Positions 24,982-34,059 of a DNA stretch of 49,719 nucleotides are shown here, piece by piece. The notes under the pieces were generated by a model. That model was not told where the DNA came from. It made no database searches and was given only the letters and a program-made list of their open reading frames with translations. Every line of letters starts with the position of its first letter. Within the stretch, counting starts at the first letter, position 1. The stretch lies in assembly GCA_964520045.1 (NCBI GenBank), contig CAZFMJ010000012.1:1-49719 (forward strand). Direction: 5' to 3'. Position numbers and translations under genes: made by a program. This DNA is from CAZFMJ01 sp964520045 (GTDB lineage Bacteria > Elusimicrobiota > Elusimicrobia > Elusimicrobiales > CAZFMJ01).

Positions 24982-26745
24982 TTATAGAAGTTGTTTTATC
25001 GCGTCGGGTCTGCCGGCAAGTTTGCAGGCTTTTATCACTAGTTCCCGGTTTTCCTTCTTAAAATACTGCACAAGCGCCCTCTGCATTTTTCGCTCGGTTT
25101 CCTTTCTGGGCACATAGACGGGGTCCATCGTGAACGGGTCTTTTTCCGCATAATAAATAGCGGAGGATATCTCCATCGGGGCCGGAATAAAATCATTTAT
25201 CTGCAGGGGCTTGTATCCGTGCTGTTTGAGAAAGAGGGCAAGCTCAATCGTTTCCTTCAGTCCTGAGCCCGGATGTCCGCAAATTAAATAGGGCACAAGA
25301 TACTGTTCTTTTCCGGCTTTCCTGCTTGCATTCTTAAACGCCGCTGAAAAATCCAGGAAGAAGGATATGCCCGGTTTTTTCATAACAGCCAGCGTTTGGG
25401 CGGAGCAATGTTCCGGAGCCACTTTAAGCTGTCCGCCTGTGTGGCGGCAGGCAAGTTCCTTTATATATTCCATGCTGAGCAGGGCCAAATCCATGCGTAT
25501 CCCGCTTGCTATCAGCGCCTTTTTTATCCCTTTCACGGCTGAGGCGCTGCGCATAAGCCTCAGAAGAGGCAGATAATCGGCGCCGAGATTTCTGCATATG
25601 AAAGGATACAGGCAGGAAAGCCTGCGGCATTTTTCCTGCATCTGCGGATTTGAACAGCCCATCGCATACATATTGGCCGTAGGTCCGCCCATATCGGAAA
25701 TTATTCCCGGAAAATCCTTTTCCGCGGCTATTTTCTCAAGCTCGCTGATTATGGATTTTTCGGATCTGGATTGTATTATTCTGCCCTGGTGAAGCGCGAG
25801 AGAGCAGAAACTGCAGCCTCCGAAACAGCCCCTGTGTATCGTCACGGAATTTTTTATCATGGCAAAAGCCGGAATCGGGGCGGTATACGACGGATGCGGA
25901 CGCCGGAGATAAGGCAGAGCGTAGATCGAATCGATTTCATTTTCTGAAAGCGGCAATGACGGAGAATTCTGGACCACGGCCCTGTCGCCGTGTTTTTGGA
26001 TAACGGTCAGGGCGTTAAAAGGGTTTGTTTCCCCATAAATCATTTTCGCGGCTTTCAGGAAAAGATTTTTATCGCAGGCGGTTTCCTCAAAAGAAGGAAT
26101 GACCGCGGCGCCGGCAATATCTTGATTTTCCGAGGCGCCGAGGGCGTATACGGTCCCCCTTATCGAACGCAGTTTCCCGGCCGGTATGCCGGAGGACACT
26201 GCTTTCGCTATTTCCAGTATGGTTTTTTCGCCCATGCCGTAGACAAGGAGGTCGGCCTTGGAATCCAGAAGCAGAGATTTTTTAACTGTGTTGCTCCAGT
26301 AATCATAATGCGCAAGCCTGCGCATCGACGCCTCAATCCCGCCTGTTATTATCGTTACTCCGGGATACGCTTCTCTTGCGCGCTGGCAGTATACCACGGA
26401 TGCCCGGTCAGGACGAAGCCCAGGTCTTCCGCCCGGAGAATAATCGTCGGAACTGCGTATTCTTCTGTTTGCGGTATAGTGATTGATCATTGAATCGACA
26501 TTGCCGGCGCTTACGGCGAAAAAAAGGCGGGGTTTTCCGAATTGCCTCCACGGCAGGCAGGTTCTCCAATCAGGCTGGGCAAGCACCGCCACTTTATAGC
26601 CGGCGGACTCAAGAGTTCTGCCGATGACGGCCATCGCGAAACTGGGGTGGTCGATATAAGCGTCTCCCGTGACGAGCACGATGTCAACGCCGTCCCAGCC
26701 CCTAAGCCGCACTTCTTCCGGCGTCATGGGTAGAAATCCGTTCAT
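24982..26745 (-). CDS. YgiQ-family radical SAM protein
   Basis: 587 residues matching the YgiQ family (UPF0313), radical SAM enzymes of unknown reaction. An N-terminal cobalamin-binding-like domain (MTPEEVRLRGWDGVDIVLVTGDAYIDHPSFA, YSPGGRPGLRPDRA, IITGGIEASMRRLAHYDYW) comes before the radical SAM core with CFGGCSFC (C307, C311, C314) binding a [4Fe-4S] cluster. The C-terminal part (KVAPEHCSAQTLAVMKKP, LICGHPGSG, PLQINDFIPAP) is complete and the length is normal. A near-consensus promoter puts the transcript start 1-2 bases before the ATG, so the message is probably leaderless. It stands alone between rnd and the barrel gene. Confidence 0.93.
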   Translation of the reverse strand: MNGFLPMTPEEVRLRGWDGVDIVLVTGDAYIDHPSFAMAVIGRTLESAGYKVAVLAQPDWRTCLPWRQFGKPRLFFAVSAGNVDSMINHYTANRRIRSSDDYSPGGRPGLRPDRASVVYCQRAREAYPGVTIITGGIEASMRRLAHYDYWSNTVKKSLLLDSKADLLVYGMGEKTILEIAKAVSSGIPAGKLRSIRGTVYALGASENQDIAGAAVIPSFEETACDKNLFLKAAKMIYGETNPFNALTVIQKHGDRAVVQNSPSLPLSENEIDSIYALPYLRRPHPSYTAPIPAFAMIKNSVTIHRGCFGGCSFCSLALHQGRIIQSRSEKSIISELEKIAAEKDFPGIISDMGGPTANMYAMGCSNPQMQEKCRRLSCLYPFICRNLGADYLPLLRLMRSASAVKGIKKALIASGIRMDLALLSMEYIKELACRHTGGQLKVAPEHCSAQTLAVMKKPGISFFLDFSAAFKNASRKAGKEQYLVPYLICGHPGSGLKETIELALFLKQHGYKPLQINDFIPAPMEISSAIYYAEKDPFTMDPVYVPRKETERKMQRALVQYFKKENRELVIKACKLAGRPDAIKQLL

Positions 26746-26753
26746 ATCATGTT

Positions 26754-26782
26754 ATTATGCCCCATAAGTATATCATTGTCAA
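26754..26782 (-). promoter_or_regulatory. Promoter of the YgiQ gene, leaderless
   Basis: Minus strand: -35 TTGACA (26777-26782), 17-base spacer, -10 CATAAT (26754-26759). The ATG at 26745 begins 8 bases past the -10, so the mRNA should start at or next to the start codon. Confidence 0.75.
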
Positions 26783-26900
26783 TTCTCAAAAATACCGTTT
26801 TATTTTTGTCGGAAAGGCGGTATATTTGGTAATATAATCAAGGAATCCGGCTGAATCGGCAATATACGGCCCGGGATTATATACTAGGGAGGGAATAATC

Positions 26901-27638
26901 ATGAAAAACAGGTGCTGGCTGACGGCGGTTGCTTTCACAGTGACGGTTGTTTTACAGACCGGAGCATGGGCGAATCCGTTCGGTGAGTTTAAGTCGCGCG
27001 TTCAAACTCAGCTTATTAAACCTTTTGCGAAAGACATAGGAGGCATTATCGGCGGATCCGATTTCAATTCGGGCAGGGTGCTTGGTTTCCCCGGATTTGA
27101 CGCCGGTCTTGCCGGAGTTGTTCAGTTTAAGCCTGACAGCGATAATCTTATATTCACGAACGCGAAGGTGAAGGAATTCGGGCTTCCCGTGGTTTATGCA
27201 AGCTTCGGACTTCCTTACAGTGTTGACGCCGTTTTAAGAGGAATGAGCGCGTCCGATATCACGCTGATAGGCGGAGGACTGCGGTACGGAGTCTATAAAA
27301 GCGGCCTTGCAAAATTTGTGCCTGATGTTACAGCTTCCGTATTTTTTGATAAGCTGGCGCATGATTATTTTGACGTCACGCATTATTCCCTTGATATCCA
27401 TGCCTCAATGGATATACCGGTAATCAAGCCGTTTATAGGGGTGGGCTATGACAACACAAAAGTTGAAATAAAGGCATCAAATAATCCTCTGATTACCGGC
27501 CTTTCTGATACCGCTAAAGAGATGAGGTATACTTTGGGCGCGAAGTTTTCGCCTGTTCCGCTTATATATGTTTTCGGAGCTTATTCCATTTTTCACGGTT
27601 CGCCCGGCGCTCAGATAGGAGCGGGTGCGAGATTTTAA
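26901..27638 (+). CDS. Probable outer-membrane beta-barrel protein
   Basis: 245 residues with a Sec signal peptide (basic MKNRC, hydrophobic AVAFTVTVVLQTG, cleavage near AWA|NPFGEF). The mature part alternates hydrophobic residues in short beta strands with glycine turns (YASFGLPYSVDAVL, LIGGGLRYGVYKSG, VIKPFIGVGYDNTKVE, RYTLGAKFSPVPLIYVFGAYS) and ends in Phe (GAGARF), as expected for BamA-dependent barrels. Eight or more strands seem possible. I do not recognise the family. A good Shine-Dalgarno (GGGAGGG) precedes ATG, with a TATAAT box at 26833-26838. Confidence 0.75.
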   Translation: MKNRCWLTAVAFTVTVVLQTGAWANPFGEFKSRVQTQLIKPFAKDIGGIIGGSDFNSGRVLGFPGFDAGLAGVVQFKPDSDNLIFTNAKVKEFGLPVVYASFGLPYSVDAVLRGMSASDITLIGGGLRYGVYKSGLAKFVPDVTASVFFDKLAHDYFDVTHYSLDIHASMDIPVIKPFIGVGYDNTKVEIKASNNPLITGLSDTAKEMRYTLGAKFSPVPLIYVFGAYSIFHGSPGAQIGAGARF

Positions 27639-27640
27639 AA

Positions 27641-27683
27641 GAACGGTAGATAGTAGATAGCAGATAGCAGACGGTAGACGGGG
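27641..27683. repeat. Family A heptad arm, copy 8 (single arm)
   Basis: GGTAGATA, GTAGATA, GCAGATA, GCAGACG, GTAGACG: a strict 7-base period just after the barrel gene's stop. No complementary right arm is seen before the next gene. Confidence 0.7.
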
Positions 27684-27748
27684 AGTTTTGACCTCTATTG
27701 TTTGCCTGTTGACAGTTGTCGTCTTTTCATACACGGAGGAAGTAATAT

Positions 27749-28990
27749 ATGGAAACAGCGCAGACTGCCGGCGGCGTAACGCAGGATACCGAAACACAGA
27801 AGCTCATACAGCTCGCCGAAACTTACGGAGCGCATAATTATCATCCGCTTCCAGTGGTTATAACAACCGCAAAGGGAGTATGGGTAAAAGACCCCGAGGG
27901 GAAAAAATATCTTGACTGCCTGAGTTCTTATTCCGCTCTTAATCAGGGGCATAGGCACCCGGCTGTTATAAAGGCTCTTACGCAGCAGGCCAAAAAGGCG
28001 ACGCTGACTTCGAGGGCTTTTCATAATGATCAGATAGGCTGGTTTTTTAAGGAACTCTGCGAAATTTCAGGGTATGAAGCGGTTCTTCCGATGAATTCAG
28101 GCGCCGAGGCGGTGGAAACGGCGCTTAAGACCGCCAGAAAGTGGGGTTATAAGGTGAAAGGCATACAGCCTGATAAGGCGGAGATAATAGTATGCGCGAA
28201 TAATTTCCACGGCCGGACCATAGCGATAGTGGGGTTTTCCACGGAGGCTCAGTATAAGGACGGGTTCGGTCCTTTTACCGAAGGCTTTAAGATAATAGAA
28301 TACGGCAATGCCGATGCCCTTAAGAATGCCGTGACTCCCAATACCGCGGCTTTCCTTGTGGAGCCTATACAGGGAGAGGCGGGGATAATTGTTCCTCCGG
28401 CGGGATATCTGAAACAGGCGCAGGAAATCTGCAGACAGAACAATATTCTTTTTATGGCTGATGAAATACAAACAGGGCTTGGCCGCACGGGAAAAATGTT
28501 TTGCTGCGGGCATGAAGAAGTAAAGCCCGATATAATGATACTAGGCAAGGCGCTTGGGGGGGGAGTTATGCCTGTCTCGGCGGTGCTTTCTTCCCGGAAA
28601 ATAATGGATGTTTTCCATCCAGGGGACCATGGCAGCACGTTCGGGGGCAATCCTCTCGCCTGCGCCGTCGCAAGAGCTTCATTGAAGGTTCTGGTGGATG
28701 AGAAACTGGCGGAAAATGCTTCCGCGATGGGAACCTATTTCATGCAGAAGCTTTCGGAAATAAAGAGCGGGCATGTGAAAGAGATCCGCGGAAGAGGCCT
28801 TCTTATAGGCGTGGAGTTAAAACCTGAAGCCGGCGGAGCGCGGCGTTTTTGCGAGGCGCTTATGGGAAAAGGCCTTTTGTGCAAAGAAACGCATGCGAAT
28901 GTCATACGCTTTGCTCCTCCTCTTGTGATAACGCGGAAAGAAATCGACTGGGCGGTGAAGCGTATCGCCAAAGTGCTGAAGATGAAATAA
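27749..28990 (+). CDS. rocD: Ornithine aminotransferase
   Basis: A 413-residue class III PLP aminotransferase. It interconverts ornithine plus 2-oxoglutarate with glutamate semialdehyde plus glutamate, linking arginine and proline metabolism. Features: AHNYHPLPVVITTAKGVWVKDPEG (ornithine aminotransferase-type start), PMNSGAEAVETALKTARKWGY, NNFHGRTIAIVGFS, FLVEPIQGEAGI, LFMADEIQTGLGRTG and the PLP lysine in ILGKALGGGVMPVS. The YNYHPLP-type start sets OAT apart from acetylornithine aminotransferases, though the two are close. ATG is 9 bases after GGAGG. A G8 run lies in the GKALGGG codons. No arginine genes are adjacent. Confidence 0.92.
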   Translation: METAQTAGGVTQDTETQKLIQLAETYGAHNYHPLPVVITTAKGVWVKDPEGKKYLDCLSSYSALNQGHRHPAVIKALTQQAKKATLTSRAFHNDQIGWFFKELCEISGYEAVLPMNSGAEAVETALKTARKWGYKVKGIQPDKAEIIVCANNFHGRTIAIVGFSTEAQYKDGFGPFTEGFKIIEYGNADALKNAVTPNTAAFLVEPIQGEAGIIVPPAGYLKQAQEICRQNNILFMADEIQTGLGRTGKMFCCGHEEVKPDIMILGKALGGGVMPVSAVLSSRKIMDVFHPGDHGSTFGGNPLACAVARASLKVLVDEKLAENASAMGTYFMQKLSEIKSGHVKEIRGRGLLIGVELKPEAGGARRFCEALMGKGLLCKETHANVIRFAPPLVITRKEIDWAVKRIAKVLKMK

Positions 28991-28995
28991 GAACA

Positions 28996-29056
28996 GCTTA
29001 CTCACCCCCTCCTCCATCCTCCCCCCTCGAGGGGGAGGGAAAGGGTGGGGGGCTGA
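28996..29056. repeat. C-rich/G-rich palindrome after rocD
   Basis: CTCACCCCCTCCTCC...CTCCCCCCTCGAGGGGGAGGG...GGGTGGGG, centred on CTCGAG. Its G-rich half resembles a stretch translated inside the TMTC-like gene (39029-39073). Confidence 0.6.
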
Positions 29057-29074
29057 AAAATTCAGGCTGACCAG

Positions 29075-29091
29075 GGCTGCCTATGGCAGCC
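29075..29091 (+). terminator. Possible terminator hairpin after rocD
   Basis: GGCTGCC-TAT-GGCAGCC, a 7-bp GC-rich stem with AGG/CCT flanks, followed by TTGTTAATTT. The T-tract is weak, so termination is uncertain. Confidence 0.45.
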
Positions 29092-29103
29092 TTGTTAATT
29101 TAA

Positions 29104-29132
29104 AGTCCTTTGCGTCCTTTGCGGTTTGGTTT
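29104..29132. repeat. Single arm of family C repeat before murB
   Basis: AGTCCTTTGCGTCCTTTGCGG, a CTTTGCG repeat of 9-base spacing. Reading through it extends the murB frame upstream with an artificial MRPLRF sequence. Confidence 0.45.
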
Positions 29133-29163
29133 TTTTATTGAGGCGAGTAGTTGTCTGGATTTT

Positions 29164-30066
29164 ATGGACCGGAATTTTAAAAACAAATTAGCGGAAAAAT
29201 TCGGCGGGAACTGCCTGTTCGACGCAAAACTTGCGCCGTTTACCTCCTATAAAATCGGAGGAAACGCCGACGCCCTGGTTTTTCCGGAGTCCGCGGAAGA
29301 CTTAAAACAGCTTTTGGCTTTATGCGAGGAATGCGGCGTTCCGCTTACAATAATAGGCGCAGGCTCGAATGTCCTTGTAAGCGATTTCGGCATCCGCGGA
29401 GCGACGGCATGCACAAGACGCATGGAAAAAATTGAGATTTCCGGCTCAAAAGTTTATGCCCAGTCCGGGGCATTGCTGGATAAAATAGTGTCTGAAACGG
29501 TAAGCGCCGGGCTTAAAGGGATGGAGCGTCTTTCCGGAATACCCGGCACGGCGGGCGGAGCGGCGCTGATGAATGCCGGAGCTTTTGAACAGGAAACTTT
29601 CGGACGTCTTTCCTTTTTTGAAGCGGTTACGAGACAGGGAGAGGTGAAAAAAATTTCAAAAGACGGTGTAAAATTTTTCTACCGCAGAGTAGAGGGAATT
29701 GGAGACATGATAATATTGTCCGCCGAATGGGAATTGGAAAAGGGGAACGCATCTGAATTAAAAAAAGAGCGGGAATTCGTCCTCAAGACGAGGGCCGAAA
29801 AACAGCCGCTGGAATATCCCTCCGCGGGAAGCGTTTTTAAGAGGCCGGAAGGCGATTATGCATCAAGGCTTATAGATATGAGTGGATTTAAGGGTTTCAG
29901 GATTGGCGATGCGCAGATTTCATCAAAACATGCGGGTTTTATAGTAAATCGCGGCAATGCTTCAGCCAAAGATGTTGCCGAGCTTATGCGGATCATTAAA
30001 GCAAAAGTGAAAGAAAAAACCGGAATTGATTTGGAGCTGGAACAGATACTGCTTGGTGAATTCTAA
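29164..30066 (+). CDS. murB: UDP-N-acetylmuramate dehydrogenase
   Basis: A 300-residue FAD enzyme reducing UDP-GlcNAc-enolpyruvate to UDP-MurNAc in peptidoglycan precursor synthesis. Motifs: PFTSYKIGGNADALVFPES (FAD-binding), IGAGSNVLVSDFG, GLKGMERLSGIPGTAGGAALMNAGAF, the FYRRVEG segment, the catalytic Ser in YPSAGSVFKRP, and the C-terminal SKHAGFIVNRGNASAKDV and E of LELEQ. Type I/II layout is normal. The start is not sharply defined: ATG 29164 is used, but a TTG a few codons earlier is nearer to GAGGCG. The protein has everything needed for activity. No other mur genes are adjacent. Confidence 0.94.
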   Translation: MDRNFKNKLAEKFGGNCLFDAKLAPFTSYKIGGNADALVFPESAEDLKQLLALCEECGVPLTIIGAGSNVLVSDFGIRGATACTRRMEKIEISGSKVYAQSGALLDKIVSETVSAGLKGMERLSGIPGTAGGAALMNAGAFEQETFGRLSFFEAVTRQGEVKKISKDGVKFFYRRVEGIGDMIILSAEWELEKGNASELKKEREFVLKTRAEKQPLEYPSAGSVFKRPEGDYASRLIDMSGFKGFRIGDAQISSKHAGFIVNRGNASAKDVAELMRIIKAKVKEKTGIDLELEQILLGEF

Positions 30067-30094
30067 TCACGTCACCAGTTTCCCCGTTTTTAAT

Positions 30095-30245
30095 TGGGAG
30101 AAGGTAGATGGTAAACGGTAGAAGGTAAAACAAAAACATTTTTTTGTCCATCATTTTCCGGCTGGCATTTGTTGTCTTTCCATCCCCGGTCTTTGGCCAC
30201 TAATCGGTAACTTCTTAATCTCTTTTTCCGTCTACCGTTTACCAT
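30095..30245. repeat. Heptad-armed palindrome, family A, copy 9
   Basis: Left arm 30095-30130 (GGGAGAA, GGTAGAT, GGTAAAC, GGTAGAA, GGTAAAA). Right arm 30224-30245 (CCGTCTA, CCGTTTA, CC). It is part of the 352-base gap between murB and the ankyrin gene. The remainder holds a TATAAT box at 30342-30347 but no gene. Confidence 0.82.
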
Positions 30246-30418
30246 GCCTTATTTTATAGGCCTTTCTTCCTATATCGCGATAGGCCTTTTTCCCGCCGAT
30301 TTATGGGCCGTTTGATACTTATAGGCAGGCAAAGGGCTTGGTATAATTGTGGCGTATGGCAGGATAACGATAATGGCCATAAAAAGTTATTTTACCTGCG
30401 GTATCAAGGAGACAAACA

Positions 30419-31366
30419 ATGAAAAACAGACTAATTGTGGTAACGGCGGGAATACTGATGTTTTCCGCTTCGGTGTATGCCGGACAGACGAGATCTGCCG
30501 TTGATTTTGACAGTTTCAGGATAAAGGCTGTGATGAATCAGGCGCAGTCGCAGGTGATAGACATGACGGCGCTTCAGATTCTCCCGAAAGAATTCAATTC
30601 CAAAGGAGGGACGGGCTCTCGTGAAGATTCATTGTTCGGTGCCATAAAATGGTCGGCCCACCCGGATTACGGAGAGAAAACAGGATTAGAATGGGTGAAA
30701 AAAGCTTTGGCGGACGGAGCCAATGTGAATGCGCTTGACCCTAATGGGGATTCCGCCTTAAATACGGCCGTGTGGGTGGGGTATCCATCCATAGTAAAAC
30801 TGCTTCTTGACAACGGGGCTGATCCTAACAGGAAGGCCAATTTAAGTACAAGATGGCAAGTTACTAAGAATGCAAGTCCGCTTCTTATCGCCGCCGCAAA
30901 AGCGCACCGTCTTTATGAACACCAGTCGTTGTTCGGCAAAGATACTACTGTAATCATAAAACTTCTGATTGAAAGGGGCGGCAGCGCAGATATAAATACA
31001 GCCGACTCTAACGGGCGCACTCCTTTTCTTGCTTTTGTCGCAGACAGCTTTAGCGGAGACAACTCTGGTTTATATTTCCGCGCCATGCAAAAAATGGCGG
31101 ATTATCTTCTCGGGAAAGGCGCAGATATCAACGCCCGTGACAGCTACGGCAATACCGTCGTGCATTATCTCGTGTCATCGGGAAAAGATGAGAGATGTTT
31201 GAGCCAGCTCAAGTATCTGATTGAAAAGAACGTCTTTGTTAACGTCCGCAATAATAAAGGCGAGACGCCTTATGGTATTGCTAAAGTTCTTAATGAAAGG
31301 CAGTTTTATAAAGGCGAGATGAAGAAAACTCTTCAACTGCTGGAAGATTACGGCGGGGTTGAGTAA
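30419..31366 (+). CDS. Secreted ankyrin-repeat protein
   Basis: 315 residues. A Sec signal peptide (MKNRLIVVTAGILMFSASVYA|GQT) is followed by about 70 residues without a known fold, then ankyrin repeats: DPNGDSALNTAVWVGYPSIVKLLLDNGADPN (about 107-137), DSNGRTPFLAFVAD...MADYLLGKGADIN (about 197-240), DSYGNTVVHYLVSSG...LKYLIEKNVFVN (about 242-277) and NNKGETPYGIAKVL. Ankyrins mediate protein binding; here the site is the periplasm or outside. The partner is unknown. Strong Shine-Dalgarno AAGGAG 8 bases before ATG. An 18-bp perfect hairpin terminates it. Confidence 0.88.
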   Translation: MKNRLIVVTAGILMFSASVYAGQTRSAVDFDSFRIKAVMNQAQSQVIDMTALQILPKEFNSKGGTGSREDSLFGAIKWSAHPDYGEKTGLEWVKKALADGANVNALDPNGDSALNTAVWVGYPSIVKLLLDNGADPNRKANLSTRWQVTKNASPLLIAAAKAHRLYEHQSLFGKDTTVIIKLLIERGGSADINTADSNGRTPFLAFVADSFSGDNSGLYFRAMQKMADYLLGKGADINARDSYGNTVVHYLVSSGKDERCLSQLKYLIEKNVFVNVRNNKGETPYGIAKVLNERQFYKGEMKKTLQLLEDYGGVE

Positions 31367-31393
31367 TATTTTCGGGTTAAAATATTTTTTATA

Positions 31394-31434
31394 AAAATAT
31401 GCTCTGCGGAAATTTATTCCGCAGAGCATATTTT
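31394..31434. terminator. Bidirectional intrinsic terminator
   Basis: An 18-bp perfect stem (31394-31411 with 31417-31434, core TGCTCTGCGGAA) and a 5-base ATTTA loop. The stem ends in A4/T4, so it can stop transcripts from the ankyrin gene and from the convergent esterase gene. Confidence 0.9.
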
Positions 31435-31469
31435 ATTATAGTGCAGAAATGCCGGCAATCCTGATGTAT

Positions 31470-33545
31470 TTATTTCACAACCGCTATTTTTTTCTTCTCA
31501 TCAATACCCGCGCCTTTTATGTGAACGATATATATCCCTGACGCAATAATCTCACTGTCTTTGTTCGTTGCGTTCCATACGGCGGATGCGTCCGCAGAGG
31601 CAGAAACATTAAGCGAAGTATCCCAGACAAGCTGTCCGCTCAAAGTATAAATTTTTATTGTGACGACCCCATCTTCTCCGGTTTTGAGTTTTATTACCGC
31701 CCGCTCGTTTTTGCCGGGGTTTATATAACCTTTTGCCCCGCCTATTATCTTCACTTGTCCTATGCCGGCGGAAATTGTTCTGCCTATTGAAAAGGTTATT
31801 AGGTAATCATCCGCGCCGGTATTGCCGGAACTATCGCGGCACCTGATATAATAATCATATGCGTTTGCGCCGGTAAGACCGCTTATTTCCGTTGAATGGT
31901 TCTTTGAGCCGGTTATCGTAAAATTATTTACCATCAAGGAATATGCCGTATTAGGTGTTATGGAATATCTGCATACGGCGTTTTCATCAGTAGCCAATGA
32001 AATTATTGTCTGCGTGGTGCCGGAGACAAGCGTGCCGGACGGAGCGCCGCTCAAGCAAATGGGCGCGGTATTATCCGTTCCGTCTTGAGGCGGGGTAGCG
32101 GCTGAAATTTCCGGAGATAACGCGGAATTGTTTGACGCCGCGTCATAGGAGGAGATCCGGTATTTATATGTTGTGTTCGGAACAAGATTTGTGTCCGCGT
32201 AGGAGACCGCCGTTGTTGAGCCGATTTGCGCGCCGCCGCGGAATATTTTATATCCGGCAATCCCCACATTGTCCGTTGATTGACTCCAGCTTAAATTTAT
32301 CTGTGTTGAGGAAACGGCGGCGGCAAAGAATGACTGCGGAACCGTAGGGGAAGAGATATCCAGCGACGGATGATCCTTTAAAAATTGAAGCATTCCCTGT
32401 TCCCAGTCTATCCCTGAACCGTCGAATATTCCGTTAGGCCAGCGCATGTGGTTTATCAGCCCGATATTGTAAGTGCAGGTTTGGGTTGAGGCGCAGGCGG
32501 ATACCGCGGCAGCAAAGCCTGTTATCAGGTTGATGCTTAAAAGGTTTTGGTCCGTCAATAACGTGTTAAGTTTAGTCCGCCATGAGTCCAAGCTTTCGGG
32601 ATATTGAGTGGCTCCGGCGTGGGGCAAAACCACATTCACTCGTAAATCTTCATTGCAGGGAGCGGCTGCGTCGCAATGCCGGTTAAGCAGATAAAGAGGT
32701 GTGGAAACAGCCGGATATGGGTTCATTTCGCATGAAGGACTTGTGGTGGAGGTTAAATTTCCGAAAGGGTTGTTGGTGGCATATACGGCGGCGGCGGCGA
32801 TATAATTGCCTCCGGGCGTTGAAGCAGTATGGCGGAAAATTGCATATTCCTGGGCGAATCTTGAGCCGTTCGACCAGCCTGAGACATATAATCTGAGAGG
32901 ATCCGCGTTTTTTTCGCGCACAAGGTAATCGATTATGTGATCGACATTTTTAAAATCCGGATTTTGAGAGGGAACGCGGTAAAGATAATCATGTATTCTG
33001 CCGGAGGGGTTATGCACGGACGGCCAATTAAGGTTGCGCCCCTGGACTGAGGCGAGTATGAAGCCCGCGGTCGACGGACTTAAACTCGACGAAACGGCTT
33101 TATCCCGCAGCAGCGTGTAATCATAAACATCCGCCGCTTCTCCCCATCCCCCGTGAAAGTAAATCAATGCCGGAAGTTTTGCCGTAGAAGTTGAAGGGTA
33201 AAAAACACAGGTGTATCTGCTTACTCCTTCATCATCCGTCCATAGATACGGATTGCCGTCGTTGTAGTACGGCAATGTGGACGAGGTGGTGCGGCATAAC
33301 GGCGTATCGGAAGCTGTGGTGACCGTGGCTGTGCTGTATGTGTTGCTGTCTTTGTTGAAAATATTCGCGTTTTCACAGGGCTGTGAAACGCTGCATACCG
33401 GAGCAGGAGCTGTTAATCCCGTGGCGCCGTCGCATGTGAAATTTACCGTATCGGCCGCGCATAGCGGGGGAAATGCCGCCGCAAGCATTAAAATGCCTGC
33501 ATTGATGATAGATATTTGTTTTTTTTGGCGTTTCAGTTCAGGCAT
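31470..33545 (-). CDS. Secreted esterase (PHB depolymerase-like) with FnIII and C-terminal FlgD-like domains
   Basis: 691 residues. After a signal peptide (INAGILMLAAAFPPLCA) comes an alpha/beta hydrolase domain: LIYFHGGWGEAADVYDY (oxyanion region), HIIDYLVREKNADPLRLYVSGWSNGSRFAQEYA with the nucleophile Ser in GWSNG, and a late His in GLINHMRWP. This fits the PHB depolymerase/feruloyl-esterase-like group. A fibronectin III domain follows (SFFAAAVSSTQINLSWSQS...TYKYRISSYD, about 405-490), then a bacterial Ig-like part, then a FlgD-Ig-like C-terminus (VVTIKIYTLSGQLVWD...ASGIYIVHIKG) that could anchor or sort the protein. ATG 33545 is preferred over an upstream TTG. The substrate is unknown. Confidence 0.82.
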   Translation of the reverse strand: MPELKRQKKQISIINAGILMLAAAFPPLCAADTVNFTCDGATGLTAPAPVCSVSQPCENANIFNKDSNTYSTATVTTASDTPLCRTTSSTLPYYNDGNPYLWTDDEGVSRYTCVFYPSTSTAKLPALIYFHGGWGEAADVYDYTLLRDKAVSSSLSPSTAGFILASVQGRNLNWPSVHNPSGRIHDYLYRVPSQNPDFKNVDHIIDYLVREKNADPLRLYVSGWSNGSRFAQEYAIFRHTASTPGGNYIAAAAVYATNNPFGNLTSTTSPSCEMNPYPAVSTPLYLLNRHCDAAAPCNEDLRVNVVLPHAGATQYPESLDSWRTKLNTLLTDQNLLSINLITGFAAAVSACASTQTCTYNIGLINHMRWPNGIFDGSGIDWEQGMLQFLKDHPSLDISSPTVPQSFFAAAVSSTQINLSWSQSTDNVGIAGYKIFRGGAQIGSTTAVSYADTNLVPNTTYKYRISSYDAASNNSALSPEISAATPPQDGTDNTAPICLSGAPSGTLVSGTTQTIISLATDENAVCRYSITPNTAYSLMVNNFTITGSKNHSTEISGLTGANAYDYYIRCRDSSGNTGADDYLITFSIGRTISAGIGQVKIIGGAKGYINPGKNERAVIKLKTGEDGVVTIKIYTLSGQLVWDTSLNVSASADASAVWNATNKDSEIIASGIYIVHIKGAGIDEKKKIAVVK

Positions 33546-33569
33546 ATAATCGCCGACCAAAGATAACTT

Positions 33570-33905
33570 TTACGGCCGGGATTTCCATGTAAAATATGAA
33601 AACGATTTATTGAGGGTAAACGGCAGTTTTATTGAAAAGAAAATTACTAAAAGCCCGAGTAATATGAGCGGTATCCCCACGAATGCGCCGATTATCGTAA
33701 GAGTAAGCGCGGCTCCCGCGGCGATAACCGCAAGTCCTATGCAGAAAAGAAACAATGCAAGCGAAAACTTTTGTTTCAGACTGGGTGAATGCAGTTTAAA
33801 GTTTTGTCCGCCGTATGCGTAATTCTCCCGGAGTATTTCTTCGGGGTTTATAACTTCTGGTTCCACAACTTGAATTATTTCATTTTCACCCGGCGTATTG
33901 TCCAT
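33570..33905 (-). CDS. Small membrane protein, two transmembrane helices
   Basis: 111 residues: a hydrophilic acidic N-terminus (MDNTPGENEIIQVVEPEVINPEEIL), then two adjacent membrane helices (SLALFLFCIGLAVIAAGAAL and IIGAFVGIPLILLGLLVIFF) and a short basic tail. There is no catalytic motif and no family I recognise. It is 24 bases downstream of nothing on its strand, but the esterase gene follows it in the same direction, so the two may be co-transcribed. ATG 33905 is 5 bases after a perfect TATAAT (33911-33916), suggesting a leaderless message; the -35 region is poor. Confidence 0.75.
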   Translation of the reverse strand: MDNTPGENEIIQVVEPEVINPEEILRENYAYGGQNFKLHSPSLKQKFSLALFLFCIGLAVIAAGAALTLTIIGAFVGIPLILLGLLVIFFSIKLPFTLNKSFSYFTWKSRP

Positions 33906-34059
33906 AGCACTATTATACAAAACCGCATAGTGCTTTTGGTGTTTTTATCGTTGAGCGGGATTCAGTTGACTTCAAATATTTTCCTCATGTAAAATATTAT
34001 AGAAATTGAGAATGGATTAACCATCCCGGACAAAATGAACGGCAAAAAACAATTGATAT

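Noticed and set aside
26810..26838. Full promoter for the barrel gene
   Set aside because: TATAAT at 26833 is good but no -35 hexamer lies at 16-18 bases, so only the -10 is noted.
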